A stretch of DNA of 64,000 bases, from contig NZ_JABWGO010000002.1 of assembly GCF_013363995.1 (NCBI RefSeq), positions 248,001-312,000 on the forward strand, read 5' to 3'. A model generated the notes under the pieces. It had not been told where the DNA came from. It made no database searches and worked only from the letters and a program-made list of their open reading frames with translations. The position numbers and the translations under genes were made by a program. This DNA comes from Nonomuraea rhodomycinica. Lineage in GTDB: Bacteria; Actinomycetota; Actinomycetes; Streptosporangiales; Streptosporangiaceae. Shown piece after piece: positions 49,882 through 58,984 of this stretch (position 1 is its first letter; each line of letters begins with the position of its first letter).

Positions 49882-50189
49882 ACCGTGGCCGCCCTGGTCG
49901 CCTTGCGCAAGTTCGTCTCCACCTGGTCGATCGCCTTCTCCACGCCCTGGAGACGGCTGCGGCCCGTGCCCAGCTCCTCCTTGAGAGCCGTCCAGACGTC
50001 GTTGACCTTGCCGGCGAGCGCCCCGGAATGGCTCAGGTCGCCGAACATGCTCGCCTGCGCGGCGTCGGCGGGCTGCTTCGCCGAGGAGTCCTGGAAGACG
50101 TCCTCCACGGTCAGCATGTTCGCCGCGGTGCGGGCCCTCTTGCCGCACGTTTCGAGAGCCTGGAAGTGGACGTCCACCCATTCACTCAT
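49878..50189 (-). CDS. Small ESX-type helical protein, partner of the WXG-transglycosylase
   Basis: This 103-residue protein (MSEWVDVHFQALETCGKRARTA...) has two long helices separated near NDVWTALKEELG. It has no classical W-x-G but the fold is consistent with ESX/WXG-like proteins, which act as heterodimer partners or chaperones. ATG 50189 is chosen because the extended frame upstream has poor composition; the SD is weak. It is translationally coupled to the transglycosylase fusion and divergent from a similar small gene that precedes the giant protein. Confidence 0.7.
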   Translation of the reverse strand: MSEWVDVHFQALETCGKRARTAANMLTVEDVFQDSSAKQPADAAQASMFGDLSHSGALAGKVNDVWTALKEELGTGRSRLQGVEKAIDQVETNLRKATRAATV

Positions 50190-50251
50190 GGAACTAACCG
50201 CCTTCTTGCTACGAAGCGAGCGAAAACCGAGCATAGTGGACAACAATCTTG

Positions 50252-50581
50252 ATGTCCGTGGTGAAGGAGAAACTGTTGGGGCACCCTTCCGACGGCTACG
50301 ACGCGAGCGCGTCCGGCATCCGCCGCCGGGCCGAGGAGGCCCGCGAGGAGGCCGCCCACGTGCGCGCCCTGCGTGACGAGCTGCTCGGCGTGTTCGCCAG
50401 AGAGGGCCGCCCCATGGGGGACGACGTCTACGGGGCCGAGCTCGACAAGTCCTTCCCCAAACGGCGCGAGGCGGTCATCGCGGCCTTCGACGCCTACATC
50501 GACGAGCTGGACGCCACCCACGAGGACATGCGCCTCACCGCGAAGAACTACGACGTGGCCCGGCGACAGTCGGAGCACTGA
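50252..50581 (+). CDS. Small ESX-type helical protein, partner of the giant effector
   Basis: This ~109-residue protein is rich in charged helices (GIRRRAEEAREEAAHVRALRDELLGVFAREG; REAVIAAFDAYIDELDATHEDMRLTAKNYDVARRQSEH), suited to a helical hairpin of ESX type. The start is uncertain: ATG 50252 has no SD, whereas GAAGGAG at 50262-50268 could serve a TTG a few codons in (protein then beginning GHPSDGYDAS). It ends 6 nt before the 2015-residue gene, which suggests that the two are made together and may be exported as a pair. Confidence 0.7.
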   Translation: MSVVKEKLLGHPSDGYDASASGIRRRAEEAREEAAHVRALRDELLGVFAREGRPMGDDVYGAELDKSFPKRREAVIAAFDAYIDELDATHEDMRLTAKNYDVARRQSEH

Positions 50582-50587
50582 GCAGGC

Positions 50588-53500
50588 ATGTGGATCGACG
50601 GCATCCCGGTGCCGGCCTGGGTCCGCCCGTGGGTCGGGTGGGTGCTGGGGACCGACTGGCCGAAGGGCGACGAGAACGCCCTGTTCAGGCTGGCCGACGC
50701 GCTGCTCGGCGCCGCCAAGGGCGTCGCGCGGGGAGCCGACGGCGACGGGGCCGGGCTGCTGCGGGGCATCGGCGACTCCTGGGACGGCGCCGCGCTGCGC
50801 GCCTTCGTCGCGCGGGTCCAGCGCGAGGTGGGAGGCCGGCGCGCCACGCTCGTGTCCCGGCTGGTCGGGCTGGCCATCGCCTGCAACGACCTCGGGGTGC
50901 AGATCCAGTTCACCAAACGGCTGATGCGCCTCACGGTGCTGCTGCTGGTCGCGCAGCTCGTGGCCCTGTCGGTGGCCCTGGTGACCCCGGCCGGGCGCCT
51001 GGCCCTGCGGCTGATGAAGCTGCGCGCCCAGGCCGCACGGTGGACGATCAAGGAGTTCGGCAGGCGGCTGCTGCTCAACATCGCGCTGTTCGGCGGCCTG
51101 ATGGGCAGCCTGGACCTGCTGGTCCAGGCGACGCAGTCGAGACGCGACGGCGTGGACTGGAAGCAGGTCGGCACGTCCGCGGGCATGGGCGCGCTGACCG
51201 GCGGGCTGATGACGGGCCTGGCGTGGGCGATGCCCGTACGGTCGCTGTGGACGCTGATGGCGCACTCCGCGGTGGCCAACGGCGGGGCGACGCTGGCCTC
51301 CGAGCTCCTGGACGGCAGGGACGGCGTCGACTGGGAGCTCGTGCTGAAGGGCATGACGTCGGGCGCCGTCGGAGGCGCCGACGGCCACTGGGGGACCTGG
51401 AGCCCCGGGGGTGGGGTGAAGCACCTGGGGAACGCCGCGAAGGCGTTCGGCGCGGACCTCGACATGCCCCCGTCCACCCATCCGGAGCCTCCGCTGGGCG
51501 GCCATCCCGCCGACGGAGAGGTGGGGGGAGCGCGGCGGCGGCCGGACGCCGACGTGTTCTCGCACCAGGCGGACGGCGAGCCCGTGCTCGCCGCCCACGC
51601 GCCCGGTGACTCGGCGCCTGTCGGCCGCGCGCCCGCCGCCCGCGCCGGCGGCGAGCACGTGCCGCACGCGGTGCCCGGGATGGACGAGCTCGTACGGGCC
51701 AGGGCCGGAGCGGACGCCGCCCACAGGGCCGGAGCGGACGTCGCGCACGCCGGTCAGGCGGCTGCCGGGGAGCACTCCCGGCACACCGTTCTCGCCGACG
51801 CGCCGGAGGCCAGGCCGGACCCCGGCGGGCACGCCCAGGCCGCGGAGGCGCCGCGCGCACGGCCGGACCACTCCCACACGCCGCCCGACCAGCAGGCTCA
51901 GGTCCGGGCCGAGCAGGCTCCCGTACGGGCCGACCAGCCTCCTGCGGCGGCCGGTCACCGGGCCGTGCCCGACGGCCAGGCGGACGCCGCCCGGCCGGGG
52001 GGCCACGACCGGCCCCGCCCCGGAACGCCCGACCGCGGCACGGTGGACGCGATGATCAACCGCGCCGTCCCCCAGGACCCGCAGCCCGCCCACCAGCCCA
52101 CTCATCAGCCGGCGCACCAGCCGGCCCACCAGCCCACCCACCAAGCCGCCGCCGCGTCCGAGCAGCACACCGCCGGCGCCCCGCCGCACGCCGCCGACGC
52201 CCCGCCCCCGGACGCCTCCGCCGCCCCCGCCTCGCCCGCCGCCGCCCGGCAGGGGGACGGCGGGCCGCCCGCGGGCCCGGTGCGTTTCGAGGACTCCGGC
52301 ACCACGTTCACCGGCCGCCGCGCCGAACCGCCGGCCTCCTCCCACCACCCCGGCGAGCACACCCAGGGCGCCCGGAGCGACGCCCCGGCCGAGCAGACAC
52401 ACGCGGACGCCCCCGCGTCACCCTCGGGCGCCGAGGGCAAAGGCCCCCATCCGATCGTCCGCGCTCCCGGCGGCACCGTGGTCAGCCCGGACACGCGCCG
52501 CCCCCTCCTGCCGGTCCACACCGCGGCGGAGCTGGCCCAGCTCCGGGGCGTCCACGCCAACCGCATCGACCCGCATCGGGCCCTGCGGGCGAGCGAATGG
52601 GCCCACCTGCGCGAGCACGCGACCGCGTACCGGGTGGAGGGCCGTTCGGGCCTGTGCGTGGACAGCCGGGCGCCCGAGACGGAGGCGAACGCGCGCAAGA
52701 AGGCGGCCCTCGACCGGTCGGCGGACGTGACGGTCCGCCGCATCGGGGTGCGCACCGGCGGCGAGACCCGATGGGTCACCGAGATCGCGGTCAAGGTCCG
52801 CTGGGTGGCCGACGCCGGTGTCACGCATGCCGACGTCCTGCGGCTGCAGGCGAGCGCGATGGACGGCGTGGACCTCTACTTCAACCACCAGCACCGGCTC
52901 TCGGACGGCAGCCAGCTCCACGTCAGGCTCACGTTCGAGCGGGCCGACAACGCCAGGGCGGGCGCGGACGACGTGGTCACCTTCCGCGCGGGAGACGGGC
53001 GGGCCAACCAGAACACCTGGTACCTCGGTGACCCGCCGCACATCCACGCGCACGAGCTGGGGCACCACCTCGGCCTGGTGGACGAGTACCACGAGGTCCG
53101 CATCGGCGAACGCCGGACCCTGACCAGTGGCGCCCGCGGGTTCGCGGCCAACCTCATGGGCAACGCCAGCGTCCCCTCCTGGGGCAGCAGGGAGTTGATG
53201 GTCGACCATCACGGCTACGGCGTGCCCCCGCTGGCCGGCCTCCTGGACCATCACCTGCAGCGCATCGAGGGCCTTCTGCACCGGGCGGAGGCCGACGACC
53301 GGCGGGCGGACCCGCCCGGACACGGAAAGGGGCCGGCCGTCGGCGAGGCCGGGTACCGGGTGCGGGCCGACGAGTTCTCCCGCTCCGAGTACGTGGCCGA
53401 CAACCTCGTCATGCCGTCCCACATTCTCGACCTGCTGCACCAGTTCCCCCACCAGGACGGCGACCTGCTCGACCACCTGTGGGTGCTGGACCATGCCGAC

Positions 53501-56500
53501 TGGCTCTTCGAAGGCGGCGTCACCACCCGGGACCAGATCGACTACGTCAGGGAACTGCACGACTCCATACGCACGATCTACGGAGCCGCCCCGGCCGACC
53601 TGAAGGTCAAGGACGTGGAGCGGGTCCACCAGCTCGTGTACTACCTCGGCGCGGACTCCGACGGCCGCTCGATCCTCGAGGGCGTCGCCGCCGTGCTGGG
53701 GGACGGCGAACCGGTCACGCCGCGCGTGGTCGAGGGGCTGTCCCGCCTCGTGGAGTGGAACAGCCACGCCCTGGGCACGCCGCGGCCGGACGAGATCGGC
53801 CCGGAGGCGGTGCACAGGGCGGCGGCGGAGTTCTTCGCCAAGCCCCCCAGCCCGGAGCTCACGCGGCGGGCGGCCGAGCTGTTCGCCACGGCGGCCGAGC
53901 ACTCCGTGAAGTTGTCCGACGGCAGAGTCGATCACGTGGCGATCATGCTGGAGCTGCGCCGGTCGCAGAACGGCCCGTGGTGGGGCCGGGTCGTCGACGG
54001 CGAGGACTTCGCCCGGATGGTGGACCGGCTCTACGGCCTCGACGGCAAGCCGGGCGGTCCCACGTCGTCCCACGCACCCGATGGCCGGCCGCACCAGTTC
54101 CCGCCCAACCACGACCTCACCCCGCGCGAGCGGGCCGTCATCGCCGCCATGCTCGACGACTGGGGGGCGCACCCCTTCGCGCTCGACCCCGAGGAGGCCG
54201 TGGCGGCGTCCCGGTCGGAGTCCCAGCGGGCCCACGCCGACGTCGTGGCGCTCCGGGCGGCCGACCCCCGGGAGGCCCGCGTCGAGCAGCGCCGCTTCGA
54301 GGGCTACGACGCCGCCGGGGAGCTCAGGCACATCACCGAGTACACGGTCCGGCTCCGGGTCGCCTCGTCCGAGCTGTCACCGCAGGAGATCCGCGCCTTC
54401 AACGCCCGTCTGCAGGAAGGGCTCGACCGGTACGTCAACGGCAGGCACCGCACGGCCGACGGCGACCAGCTCCACGTGCGCGTCAGGCTCGAAGTGGCCG
54501 TCGGCCCCACCAGGGCCACGATCGCCCACGGCGACCACTCCATGACGCGGGGACCGCTGGACTTCCGCGCCGAAGCACCCACCCTCCACCTGGTGCAGCA
54601 GGTCGTCCGCCAGCTCGGCATGGAGCCGGTGAGGGCGCCCACCTGGCTCGACCCGGCATGGGCGGACCGGTCCGACCTCGTCCGGCATGACGAGGAGACC
54701 GATCCCGCCGGCGGCCGGGACGGCGCGCCTTCCGAGACCCGCACCCCGGCCACCGACGCCGGGGCCCGTTCCCCGCTGGTGGCGGCGGGGGAGGTGCGAG
54801 AGGTCCTCCGGCAGGACCACGCCTACGCCCTCGACCCGCGCAAGACGGTGAGCGAGCGTTCCATCGCCGCGGCGCGCAAGTACGTCGAGGCCCACGTCAT
54901 CACCCGCGACGAGGCGCACACGGTGGAGGCGCGCAGAATGCAGGCGCGCGCCGCCGACGGGACGCTCCAGCGGGTCACCGAGTTCACGCTCACCCTGCGG
55001 TACGGCGTGTCGAAGGACCTGTCGCCCGAGGCCCTGCTGAAGATCTTCTCCGACGTGCGCGACGCCGTCGACCTGCACTTCAACCATCAGCACCGGCTCC
55101 CGGTGGACGGCTCCCAGCTGCACGTGCGGGTGCGGTTCGAGCGGGCGCCGGCCGGCGCCGAAAGGGGCGAGCGGGTGGAGCTGACGCGCCGCCTCCCCGA
55201 CAACTGGAAGCTCCGGGTGGAGCGGCCGGTGCTGGCCGAGCTCGCACCGCTCAACCTGCACGCCCAGAAGATCGGGCAGCTGCTCGGCCTGGAGATGGAG
55301 TCGCTGGACCCGCGCATGCGCAAGACCACGCGGGTCCTGGACCTGGAGCGCCCGGCTCGCGACGGCAGCGTCATGGGCCCGGCCGTCGTGCAGTGGGCGA
55401 CCCGCCCGGACCGGGGATGGGCGGGCGTGCACGACCTCCAGCGGCTCGCCGTGCCCGAGGTCTCCGGGCTGCGCGACCGTCACCTGTGGACCCTGAACGA
55501 GCACCTGATCCGCGAGGACGTGCCCGAGCCGATGGTCCCCTTGCGCAGGGTGCCGGCCGGCGAGCCGGTCGTGCCGACGCCCTGGAGCAGGACGGACCCG
55601 GAGCGGGGCGTGGTGCCGAACCACATCCGCATCCTGCTGAAGCGCTTCCCCGTGGAGGGCTCGTGGCTGGAGCACGTCCGGCTGCTGGACCGCGTGGTGG
55701 CCCTCTTCGGAGGCAACCGCGTCGACGACCGGCTCACCTTCAACCAGATCACGCACGAGCACCTGCGCTACGTCAGGGCGCTGGGAGACCTGGCGGCCGA
55801 GGTGTACGGCGCGCAGCGCGACCACTCGTTCAACGCCGAGGAGCTGATCCGCCTGCACGGCCTGACGGTGTGGCTGGGCCGGGGCCCGTACGAGGCGCTC
55901 CCGGACGGCGGCTGGCTGCGGGACGCCGTGAACGACCTGCTGGGCCGTCCGGCGGACCGGCCCCTGACCGAGAAGGACGTCCACTTCCTGGGCGGGCTCG
56001 CCAGCCGTCACGACCGGACGCCGCTGGGCACGCGCGAGGAACGCTCACCCGCCGCCCTGCTGGAGCGGGCCAGGCGGGAGCTCGACCAGGCGCCGCTGAC
56101 CGTCCGGGCCGCGCTGGACGCCTCCGCCACGCCGCTGGAGCGCGAGGCGGCCCGGTGGGGCGACCGGGCCGAGGACGTCGTCGCCGCCGCGCCGCACGAG
56201 CTGCCGCCGGGGGAGACCCTGCGGGACGTGCTGCGCTCCGGCACCGCCGACCCCGACGCGCTCGAGGCGTGGCTGCGCCGCGTCGCCGAGGTCGAGTACC
56301 CGGGCGCGGGCGTCCGCGCCGAGCTGGGCGAGTGGAGCCTGGACGGCGGCCGGCTCACCTATTCCCTCTACTTCCGCTCCGTGGACGGTCCGGGGTCGCG
56401 GGGCCTTCCCCTGGCCATGGCGCAGTACACGTTGCTGGAGACGTCGGACGGGCGGCTGGTCGCCGTGCACTACGCGCCCTCGCTCGCGCCGTACGCGCGG

Positions 56501-56635
56501 CCGGTCGACGCCCAGCGCGTCAAGATGGCGTGGACGCGGGGCAGCAAGATGCTGGACGACGCCTACATCGCGGCGGGGGTCGCCGAGATCCGCTATCCCG
56601 GGTACCACGTGCTCAGGTTGATCACCCCGCCCTGA
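50588..56635 (+). CDS. Giant ESX effector: CpnT-like N-terminus plus three metzincin-like modules (one intact) and unknown C-terminal domain
   Basis: This 2015-residue protein has residues ~1-280 that resemble the WXG100-like/CpnT N-terminal region of actinobacterial polymorphic toxins (VLGTDWPKGDENALFRLADAL, GDSWDGAALRAF, hydrophobic segments near 115-140 and 158-178). Residues ~290-640 are an Ala/Pro/His-rich linker with HQPTHQPA repeats. Module 1 (~665-890) carries HELGHHLGLVDEY (H822, E823, H826, D832) and a later Met in NLMGNA (M857), as in snapalysin-like metzincins. Modules 2 (~1195-1350) and 3 (~1410-1640) share FNHQHRL/DGxQLHVR but lack the zinc motif (QVVRQLG, QKIGQLLG). A helical unit is also duplicated. 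The last ~125 residues are unrecognised. Confidence 0.85.
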   Translation: MWIDGIPVPAWVRPWVGWVLGTDWPKGDENALFRLADALLGAAKGVARGADGDGAGLLRGIGDSWDGAALRAFVARVQREVGGRRATLVSRLVGLAIACNDLGVQIQFTKRLMRLTVLLLVAQLVALSVALVTPAGRLALRLMKLRAQAARWTIKEFGRRLLLNIALFGGLMGSLDLLVQATQSRRDGVDWKQVGTSAGMGALTGGLMTGLAWAMPVRSLWTLMAHSAVANGGATLASELLDGRDGVDWELVLKGMTSGAVGGADGHWGTWSPGGGVKHLGNAAKAFGADLDMPPSTHPEPPLGGHPADGEVGGARRRPDADVFSHQADGEPVLAAHAPGDSAPVGRAPAARAGGEHVPHAVPGMDELVRARAGADAAHRAGADVAHAGQAAAGEHSRHTVLADAPEARPDPGGHAQAAEAPRARPDHSHTPPDQQAQVRAEQAPVRADQPPAAAGHRAVPDGQADAARPGGHDRPRPGTPDRGTVDAMINRAVPQDPQPAHQPTHQPAHQPAHQPTHQAAAASEQHTAGAPPHAADAPPPDASAAPASPAAARQGDGGPPAGPVRFEDSGTTFTGRRAEPPASSHHPGEHTQGARSDAPAEQTHADAPASPSGAEGKGPHPIVRAPGGTVVSPDTRRPLLPVHTAAELAQLRGVHANRIDPHRALRASEWAHLREHATAYRVEGRSGLCVDSRAPETEANARKKAALDRSADVTVRRIGVRTGGETRWVTEIAVKVRWVADAGVTHADVLRLQASAMDGVDLYFNHQHRLSDGSQLHVRLTFERADNARAGADDVVTFRAGDGRANQNTWYLGDPPHIHAHELGHHLGLVDEYHEVRIGERRTLTSGARGFAANLMGNASVPSWGSRELMVDHHGYGVPPLAGLLDHHLQRIEGLLHRAEADDRRADPPGHGKGPAVGEAGYRVRADEFSRSEYVADNLVMPSHILDLLHQFPHQDGDLLDHLWVLDHADWLFEGGVTTRDQIDYVRELHDSIRTIYGAAPADLKVKDVERVHQLVYYLGADSDGRSILEGVAAVLGDGEPVTPRVVEGLSRLVEWNSHALGTPRPDEIGPEAVHRAAAEFFAKPPSPELTRRAAELFATAAEHSVKLSDGRVDHVAIMLELRRSQNGPWWGRVVDGEDFARMVDRLYGLDGKPGGPTSSHAPDGRPHQFPPNHDLTPRERAVIAAMLDDWGAHPFALDPEEAVAASRSESQRAHADVVALRAADPREARVEQRRFEGYDAAGELRHITEYTVRLRVASSELSPQEIRAFNARLQEGLDRYVNGRHRTADGDQLHVRVRLEVAVGPTRATIAHGDHSMTRGPLDFRAEAPTLHLVQQVVRQLGMEPVRAPTWLDPAWADRSDLVRHDEETDPAGGRDGAPSETRTPATDAGARSPLVAAGEVREVLRQDHAYALDPRKTVSERSIAAARKYVEAHVITRDEAHTVEARRMQARAADGTLQRVTEFTLTLRYGVSKDLSPEALLKIFSDVRDAVDLHFNHQHRLPVDGSQLHVRVRFERAPAGAERGERVELTRRLPDNWKLRVERPVLAELAPLNLHAQKIGQLLGLEMESLDPRMRKTTRVLDLERPARDGSVMGPAVVQWATRPDRGWAGVHDLQRLAVPEVSGLRDRHLWTLNEHLIREDVPEPMVPLRRVPAGEPVVPTPWSRTDPERGVVPNHIRILLKRFPVEGSWLEHVRLLDRVVALFGGNRVDDRLTFNQITHEHLRYVRALGDLAAEVYGAQRDHSFNAEELIRLHGLTVWLGRGPYEALPDGGWLRDAVNDLLGRPADRPLTEKDVHFLGGLASRHDRTPLGTREERSPAALLERARRELDQAPLTVRAALDASATPLEREAARWGDRAEDVVAAAPHELPPGETLRDVLRSGTADPDALEAWLRRVAEVEYPGAGVRAELGEWSLDGGRLTYSLYFRSVDGPGSRGLPLAMAQYTLLETSDGRLVAVHYAPSLAPYARPVDAQRVKMAWTRGSKMLDDAYIAAGVAEIRYPGYHVLRLITPP
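52081..52150 (+). repeat. 12-bp in-frame repeats encoding HQP(T/A) units
   Basis: Imperfect 12-bp units encode HQPT/HQPA tetrapeptides in the linker of the giant effector. The His-rich, disordered character may help wall passage or metal binding. Confidence 0.7.
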
Positions 56636-58974
56636 GTGACGACGTACGGGCCGGGGGACAGGGCCAGCGGGGTCCCCGTCAGCCGCGTCTCGGCGACCGG
56701 CTCCTCCGCGGGCAGGCGCCACACCCGCACCGCGCCGTCGCCCGTGCCCGCCGCCAGGACTCCGGGGCCGAGGAAGCCCAGGCACCGGACCACGCCGGGG
56801 GCGCCGCCGAGCACGACCACGTCCTCACCGGTCACGGGGTCGCGCACGGGGACGCGACCGTCGTAGCTGCCGGCGGCGAGGACGGTGCGGCCGTCCGTGG
56901 TCCGGCCGAACGCCAGCGCGTACACGGGGAAGGGATGCCCGTGGACGATCAGCAGCGGCTCGCCCGTGTCCGTGTCCCAGACCCGGACGGTCCGGTCGTA
57001 CCCGCTCGAAGCGATGACCCGCCGGCCGTTCACCCGGCCGGTGACGACGGCGGTGACGCCCGCCGCGTGGCCGAGCAGGCGGCGCAGCGGCCGTCCGGAG
57101 AGCCCGTCCCAGGTCCGCACGGTCCCGTCCAGGCCGCCGGAGACCAGCAGCCCGCCGTCGAACGCGAGCCCGGTCACGGGCCCGGAGTGCGGCGTGGGCA
57201 CCACCGTCGCGCCGCCGGGCGTGCCGTGGAGGCGTACGGTGCCGGAGGAGGTGCCGCAGACGATCGTCGCCCCGTCGAGTGCCAGCGCCGTGACCCCGCC
57301 GTCCACCCGGGACACCTCGGCCGTGACGCCTTGCGACGGCGCCTCCTCGACGCCGGGCTCACCGTCCGGGAGCCGCCAGACCCGCATCGCCCCGTCCGGG
57401 AACCCCGCGACGACGCGCTCTCCCCGCTGCCCGGCGCCCGCGGCGACCGCCGTCGCCGGGGCCGTCGAGAGGACCGTCAGGGGCGTGCCGTCCGCCTCCC
57501 AGACCCGCACCCCGTCACCCGCACTCACGAGCCGGTCGCGCGCGCCGCCGCCCACCGCCGTGAGGCCGGCCGCCCACGCGCCCGTACGCCAGCGCGCCGT
57601 CGGCGCCCCCGCCCCGAGGTCCCAGACCACCACCTCGCCGTCGAGGCCGCACGAGGCCAGCGCCGCCCGTCCCCCCACCGTGAGGAACGCCAGCCCGGTC
57701 ACGCTCGCCCCGTGCCCGTCCAGGGCGCCCGCGGGCTCGCCGGTCGCCGGGTCCCAGAGCCGGACCACCCGGTCCGAGCCCGCCGAGGCCACCAGCCCCT
57801 CCCGGGCGGCGACCGCGTTCACCCAGCCGTCGTGGCCGCGCAGGACCCGCAGGAGACGGCCGTCCGCCGCGTCCAGGAGGCGGACCGCCCCGTCCTCCGC
57901 GCCCGTGACCAGCAGCGTGCCGTGGGCGCAGGCGGCGGTGACCGCGCCCTCGTGGCCGTCCGGCATGGCGCCCAGCGACCCGTCGGCGTCCCAGACCCGC
58001 ACCCGGCCGTCGTCGCCGCCCGTGTAGACGAGGCCGCCGACGGCCGCGAGCGCCCTGACCGGGCCGTCGTGGCCGGTCGCGGCGTGCAGCCGCCGCCCGT
58101 CGGCGGTGTCCCAGACCCGGATGGCGCCGTCGTCGCCGCCGGTGGCGACGAGGTCGCGGCCGCCCGCCGACCCCAGCGCGAGGGCGTGGGCGGGGGCGTC
58201 CGTCACGGCGGCGCCGCCCAGCGGCTCGTCGTCCGGCAGGCCGTACAGGGCGAAGGAGGCTCCTGGGCGGGAAACGGCGTACGCGGGCCGCCCACCGGCC
58301 GTGCCGAACGCGGCGGCGCCCGGCACGCCGAAGCGCCCGCTCACCGGGCCTCCGGACGGCTCCCCGGCCTCGCCGGACGGCTCCCCGGCCTCGCCGTGCG
58401 TCGAGCCGGACAAGGAGGACCCCGAGGACGCGGCGGGCTCCGGGGCGCGGCGGCGGGCGAGTGGGGGCAGCTCGTCCGGGACGCCCGGCCCTCGCTCGCC
58501 CAGCGCGGCCCCGCCGACCTGCCGCACCAGCGCGTCCAGGATCCGCAGGGCGGCCCCGAGCCCGCCCGCCGAGCCTCCAGGTCCTCCGGGCTCGTCTCCT
58601 GGACCTCCGGGCTCGTCTCCTGGACCTCCGGATCCTCTGGGCGCGCCTCCGGGGCCTCCGGGTGCGTCTCCGCGCCCGCTCGCCCCGCCGCCCGGCCACG
58701 CCACGACCAGCGTGCCCGCCGGCTCCGTGCCGGTGACCCTGATCTCGCACAGCGGGCCGCCCGGCACTGGCGGCTCCGGGGCCGCGTCCGGGAAGCCCGC
58801 CGCGCGCAGCGCGTCCAGCAGCCACGGCCACACCGCCGGGTCCGGCTCGGCCGTCCAGCCCCGCACCCCGGCGGCCGTCTCGTGCCGGAGCCGGACGACG
58901 CCCTCCGGCCCGGCCGTCAGGTCGGCCAGGCCGGGGAAGGACGGCCCCGTCACCCGGTAACGCACCTCGGACAT
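56593..58974 (-). CDS. WD40 beta-propeller protein co-transcribed with EccC
   Basis: This ~793-residue protein has an N-terminal ~110-residue alpha/beta part (SEVRYRVTGPSFPGLADLTAGPEGVVRLRHE...), then a Gly/Pro-rich stretch, then at least twelve WD40 units (VRVWD-type endings: IRVWDTADG, VRVWDADG, VRLWDPATG, VVVWDLGAG, VRTWDGLSG, VRVWDTDTG). That is enough for two propellers of about seven blades. There is no signal peptide or TM, so it is cytoplasmic. It starts 10 nt after the EccC stop (ATG 58974; TTG 58983 possible) and its 3' end overlaps the giant effector gene by 43 bp, tail to tail. It may be a cytosolic scaffold for substrates. Confidence 0.85.
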   Translation of the reverse strand: MSEVRYRVTGPSFPGLADLTAGPEGVVRLRHETAAGVRGWTAEPDPAVWPWLLDALRAAGFPDAAPEPPVPGGPLCEIRVTGTEPAGTLVVAWPGGGASGRGDAPGGPGGAPRGSGGPGDEPGGPGDEPGGPGGSAGGLGAALRILDALVRQVGGAALGERGPGVPDELPPLARRRAPEPAASSGSSLSGSTHGEAGEPSGEAGEPSGGPVSGRFGVPGAAAFGTAGGRPAYAVSRPGASFALYGLPDDEPLGGAAVTDAPAHALALGSAGGRDLVATGGDDGAIRVWDTADGRRLHAATGHDGPVRALAAVGGLVYTGGDDGRVRVWDADGSLGAMPDGHEGAVTAACAHGTLLVTGAEDGAVRLLDAADGRLLRVLRGHDGWVNAVAAREGLVASAGSDRVVRLWDPATGEPAGALDGHGASVTGLAFLTVGGRAALASCGLDGEVVVWDLGAGAPTARWRTGAWAAGLTAVGGGARDRLVSAGDGVRVWEADGTPLTVLSTAPATAVAAGAGQRGERVVAGFPDGAMRVWRLPDGEPGVEEAPSQGVTAEVSRVDGGVTALALDGATIVCGTSSGTVRLHGTPGGATVVPTPHSGPVTGLAFDGGLLVSGGLDGTVRTWDGLSGRPLRRLLGHAAGVTAVVTGRVNGRRVIASSGYDRTVRVWDTDTGEPLLIVHGHPFPVYALAFGRTTDGRTVLAAGSYDGRVPVRDPVTGEDVVVLGGAPGVVRCLGFLGPGVLAAGTGDGAVRVWRLPAEEPVAETRLTGTPLALSPGPYVVTQGGVINLSTWYPG

Positions 58975-58984
58975 GGCGGCCAAC

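Noticed and set aside
51075-52402. Minus-strand Arg/Gly-rich frames opposite the linker of the giant effector
   Set aside because: These are shadows of a repetitive, GC-rich coding linker, with no domain or plausible start.
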